Of a stretch of 37,161 nucleotides of DNA, positions 33,850 to 37,161 are shown piece by piece. Numbering within the stretch: the stretch's first letter is position 1; every line of letters begins with the position of its first letter. The DNA is taken from NCBI GenBank assembly GCA_902590895.1, contig CACIYM010000007.1:1-37161 (forward strand), in the 5' to 3' direction. The translations under genes were made by a program, and so were the position numbers. The notes under the pieces were generated by a model that was not told the DNA's origin, did not search any database, and was given only the letters and a program-made list of their open reading frames with translations. The DNA is from an uncultured Alphaproteobacteria bacterium (GTDB taxonomy: Bacteria > Pseudomonadota > Alphaproteobacteria > Methylaequorales > Methylaequoraceae).

Positions 33850-34994
33850 TAACTAAGATAATTCACACTGGATCTTCTCCTGAAAAAAACTCTGGCTCTA
33901 TAAACATGCCTGTTTATAAAAACTCAACTCTGATTTTTAATAATTACAACACATTTTTGAAGGCAAAAAAAAATAAGTTTGATTTACCTTATTATGGAAG
34001 AATTAACACAAACACTACAAGTAATTTAGCAAAAATTATATCAACTCTATATAAATCTAAATTCACAGTTTTGACTAGTTCTGGACTCTCTGCAATTACT
34101 CTTACACTAAAAACTTTTTTAAAGAAGAATGATGAAGTATTGATTACTGAAAATTGTTATGAACCGGTTTTTAATTTTGCACAAAGCGAGTTATCAAAAT
34201 TTGGAGTAAAAGTAAGATATTTTTCTAATAACTGTAAAAATTTAGAAAATCTAATTAAAAAGAATACAAAATTAATTTATGTTGAATCACCAGGATCTCT
34301 AAATTATGAAGTTATAGATTTAAAAAAAATTAGTAGTTTAGCAAAAGATAGAAAGATAATTAGCATTATCGATAATACTTGGTCAACATTTCTAGGATGT
34401 AATCCACTAATTTATGGATTTGACGTTGTTATTGAATCAGCAACTAAATATATATCAGGTCATTCAGATAATTTTCTTGGAATAGTAACAACCAAATCTA
34501 AATTGATGTATGATTCAATTAAAAAAACGACAGTAAGATATGGTGACTTTGTTTCATCTGAGAGTTGTTATTCTGCATTTAATGGCTTAAAAACTCTAAA
34601 AATTAGGATTGAGAATCATAGTAAAAACGCATTCGAAATTTTTAATTTTTTAAAATCAAAAAAAATAGTTAATAATATTAAATATTTACCTGATCAAGGG
34701 AATAAAAATTATAAATTATGGAAGAAATACTACTCTTTAAGTAATGGTTTGATAACGTTTTCAATTATTAAAAAAGGTTTAATAGAAAAATTTATTGATA
34801 ATTTAGAAGTTTTTAAAATTGGATTTAGTTGGGGTGGATATGAGAGTTTAATTTTACCCTTAAACAATTTAAAACCAACAAAAAAATTAACGACAAACAA
34901 TAAATATTGGTTTAGAATTCATGTAGGATTAGAGGATGTAAGTGATTTAAAAAAAGACCTTGAAAAGGCTATGGATATTTATGAAGCACAATGA
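33834..34994 (+). CDS. metC: Cystathionine beta-lyase (Cys/Met PLP family)
   Basis: TKIIHTG N-terminus, YYGRINTNTTSNLAK, ESATKYISGHSDNFLG (PLP lysine). Confidence 0.9.
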   Translation: MGKKLVTKIIHTGSSPEKNSGSINMPVYKNSTLIFNNYNTFLKAKKNKFDLPYYGRINTNTTSNLAKIISTLYKSKFTVLTSSGLSAITLTLKTFLKKNDEVLITENCYEPVFNFAQSELSKFGVKVRYFSNNCKNLENLIKKNTKLIYVESPGSLNYEVIDLKKISSLAKDRKIISIIDNTWSTFLGCNPLIYGFDVVIESATKYISGHSDNFLGIVTTKSKLMYDSIKKTTVRYGDFVSSESCYSAFNGLKTLKIRIENHSKNAFEIFNFLKSKKIVNNIKYLPDQGNKNYKLWKKYYSLSNGLITFSIIKKGLIEKFIDNLEVFKIGFSWGGYESLILPLNNLKPTKKLTTNNKYWFRIHVGLEDVSDLKKDLEKAMDIYEAQ

Positions 34995-35286
34995 CAAATT
35001 TTTAATATTTAAACCGGCAAAATCATCAATGCAATCTGGATTAAGAAATACCAATAGGTGGTGTTTATCAAATTGCGAAATGAATGATTCATATATTAGT
35101 AGCAAATTTTGTTGGAACGGAAGCTCAAACCCAGAAAAAAGAATTAAGGTTTTTTTCAAAACTTTAGATGAAGCAAAAAAATTTGCATTAAAAAGGAATA
35201 TCTTATTTGAAATAATAGTTCCAACAAAAAGAAAAATTCTAAAAAAATCATATTCACAAAATTTTATGAAAAAAAAAAATGTCTGA
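34981..35286 (+). CDS. NADH dehydrogenase accessory subunit, NDUFS4-like (ETC complex I subunit family)
   Basis: FLIFKPAKSSMQSGLRNTNRWCLSNCE...WNGSSNPEKRIKVFFKTLDEAKKFALKRNILFEIIVPTKRKILKKSYSQNF matches the NDUFS4 pattern (YxPAKxAMQSG...WxxxF...W.SS.D....V...F...EEA..YA...G..Y.V..P......KSYA.NF). Start at M8 of the track ORF is likely. Confidence 0.85.
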   Translation: MKHNDKFLIFKPAKSSMQSGLRNTNRWCLSNCEMNDSYISSKFCWNGSSNPEKRIKVFFKTLDEAKKFALKRNILFEIIVPTKRKILKKSYSQNFMKKKNV

Positions 35287-35779
35287 TCCTAATAAATTTT
35301 GTCCTCTTTGGTTATATAAAGTAATAATTTCAGTGACTGTTTATGATTATATAGTTAGAGATATAGCGATATTTGTTTCAACAAAAAAATTTGAAAGTTT
35401 TTTTAGTAAACATTATAAAGAGCTTACGGTAGAGGAGATCGAAAATGGAGCAACAGCCATAATTCAGTTTTTAGGAGAAGTAAAAACAAAAGATCCTTTT
35501 TTACTTTTAAATCATTTTACTTACTCAATAATTCAAGATACGAAAAAAAAGATGGATAGTTTTTTTAAAAAAAATCCTTACGACGGAGATTCAGAAAAAA
35601 GTTACAATTGTGATCTTGCATTAAAAGATTTTAAAGTTTTCTCCTTTTCTTGTAGATCAGGATTAACAAAAACTGCTCCTGCCGGTTGGGACATTTACAA
35701 TGAAACCGAGCTAGGTCTTTTAAATAAAGCAATTGATAAAGAGTTTTCAATTGATGATATGATAGATAGTGTAATGTAA
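35279..35779 (+). CDS. Hypothetical protein, 166 aa, no recognised family
   Basis: ORF translationally coupled on both sides (8-nt overlap with the upstream gene; abuts the downstream start); soluble composition. Confidence 0.75.
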   Translation: MSDPNKFCPLWLYKVIISVTVYDYIVRDIAIFVSTKKFESFFSKHYKELTVEEIENGATAIIQFLGEVKTKDPFLLLNHFTYSIIQDTKKKMDSFFKKNPYDGDSEKSYNCDLALKDFKVFSFSCRSGLTKTAPAGWDIYNETELGLLNKAIDKEFSIDDMIDSVM

Positions 35780-36571
35780 ATGAAAAAAACTATTTTTATA
35801 ATTATTTTTTGTCTTTTTAATTTTGTTGAATCCAAACCTCCAAAGTTTGATCAGGAACTTAAAAATTCTGTTGAAAATTTAAGTAGGAGTAAAAAAAATG
35901 TTGCAAGGGATAAGTTTAGAAACCCTTTTGAAACTCTAAATTTCTTTGAAATTAAAAAAAATAAGAAAGTGTTAGAAATTTCACCTGGTAATGGATACTA
36001 CTCTGAAATAATTTCACATTATATGAAAAATACAAATAACTATTATGTAACTGAGTATAAATTCCCTCCCGTAGATGCAGTAAAAAAAGGACAAAAAAAA
36101 TTTAGAGAATACTTTTCAGAAAACGTTAATAATTTTGGAAAGATTAACACTTTATTATTTCTTGAAAATAACATATTAGAAAAAAATCAAAAAAACTTTG
36201 ATTTAGTTTTAACTTTTAGGAATACGCATAATTGGTTAGGCTCTAATACTGCTAAAAATGTTTATAAATCAATTTATGATTCAATGAAAAAAGGTGGAAT
36301 TTTAGGTATAGTTCAGCATAGAGCAAATGAAGATATGGAAAAAAACTTTAAGAATGGTTATGTGAAAGAATCATTCCTGATTGATTTTATTGAAAAAATT
36401 GGATTCAAGTTTGTTGGAAAATCAAATATTAATGCTAATTTAAAAGATACAAAAGACTATCAACGCGGAGTTTGGACATTACCACCAAGATTAGTAATGG
36501 GAGAAAAAGATAAAAAAAAATATTTAGAAATTGGTGAAAGTGATAGAATGACATTGAAATTCGTTAAATAA
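35780..36571 (+). CDS. Predicted class I SAM-dependent methyltransferase with signal peptide (COG4798-like)
   Basis: N-terminal MKKTIFIIIFCLFNFVES signal; KVLEISPGNGYYSEIIS motif I; FDLVLTFRNTHNWLG; MKKGGILGIVQHRA; C-terminal YQRGVWTLPPRL. Confidence 0.82.
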   Translation: MKKTIFIIIFCLFNFVESKPPKFDQELKNSVENLSRSKKNVARDKFRNPFETLNFFEIKKNKKVLEISPGNGYYSEIISHYMKNTNNYYVTEYKFPPVDAVKKGQKKFREYFSENVNNFGKINTLLFLENNILEKNQKNFDLVLTFRNTHNWLGSNTAKNVYKSIYDSMKKGGILGIVQHRANEDMEKNFKNGYVKESFLIDFIEKIGFKFVGKSNINANLKDTKDYQRGVWTLPPRLVMGEKDKKKYLEIGESDRMTLKFVK

Positions 36572-36573
36572 AA

Positions 36574-37161
36574 GTGATACACTTTATAATAGCAAGTATG
36601 TCTGAGGCAAGAGCCCTTATAGATTTCTATTCTTTAAAAAAAAAAAAAACATCTAATTTTTCTCTTTATAACAGTGATCTTATTTCTGTAACAATAAGTG
36701 GTATAGGGAAGATAAATGCCGCGATGAGTGTAGTTCAAACATTTTACGAATTTGAACAACAAAAAAATAACATATGGATTAATTTTGGTATTGCTGGTCA
36801 TAAAAAAGGTAAAATAGGTAATATTTTTTTAGTAGACAAAATTGTAGATAATGAAACCAAAAAAAAAAGTTATCCATTTATTTTAGATAATTGTAAAATT
36901 AATCAAAGTTCTTGTATAACCTATGGTGAGCCGAATTTTAATTACACAAATGATTTATCAGATATGGAAGCAAGTGGCTTTTTTTTTGGTTGTGAAAAAT
37001 ATACCTCCAAAGAATTTATTCATTCAATAAAAATTATTTCAGATAATGGAAAAAAGAAAATAAATTTTTTTAACAAAGAAGAAGTTAAAAATATGATCTC
37101 CAATAAAATTGAAGATATTGACACTTATGTAAAAAAATTATACTCAACGTGGATAGATTAT
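36574..37161 (+). CDS. Phosphorylase/nucleosidase superfamily protein (MTA/SAH nucleosidase-like), 3' truncated by window edge
   Basis: Manual translation from GTG 36574 (or ATG 36598): IASMSEARALIDFYSLKKKKTSNFSLYNSDLISVTISGIGKINAAMSV...INFGIAGHKKGKIGNIFLVDKI...LSDMEASGFFFGCEKY...; no stop before the window end. G-IGK.NAA and DMEASG fit the PNP/MTAN fold. Confidence 0.78.
   Translation, partial: MIHFIIASMSEARALIDFYSLKKKKTSNFSLYNSDLISVTISGIGKINAAMSVVQTFYEFEQQKNNIWINFGIAGHKKGKIGNIFLVDKIVDNETKKKSYPFILDNCKINQSSCITYGEPNFNYTNDLSDMEASGFFFGCEKYTSKEFIHSIKIISDNGKKKINFFNKEEVKNMISNKIEDIDTYVKKLYSTWIDY

Overview
This AT-rich 37.2 kb window looks like a streamlined, low-GC bacterial core genome. Gene content and order point to an alphaproteobacterium of the SAR11/HIMB59 kind, but that is an inference. 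Genes are packed very tightly, with many 1-8 nt overlaps. I identify (coaD)-gyrA-ssb divergent from uvrA; secF-secD-yajC; DUF815 ATPase; LysM/M23 peptidase; pcm; serS; tatC-tatB-tatA; scpB-scpA; nagZ; a SPOR protein; argS; dgt divergent from erpA-xth; an operon of pcm-like/tolC/valS/alpha-beta hydrolase/ilvD; tRNA-Cys and tRNA-Asn; a family 2 glycosyltransferase; an ABC-2 exporter pair; and a + strand run of cysK-sseA-metC-NDUFS4-like-unknown-methyltransferase-nucleosidase that continues past the window end. I saw no CRISPR array, transposase, prophage, or recognisable defence or biosynthetic system. The best second-look items are: a diverged, truncated squalene/phytoene-synthase-fold (NDUFAF6-like) gene and an NDUFS4-like subunit in the same window; a Pcm paralog that has lost the family substrate motif; an orphan 166-aa ORF in the sulfur/methyl operon; a predicted exported SAM-methyltransferase next to a nucleosidase; and a terminator hairpin embedded in two convergent stop codons. 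None of these amounts to firm evidence for a wholly new system.
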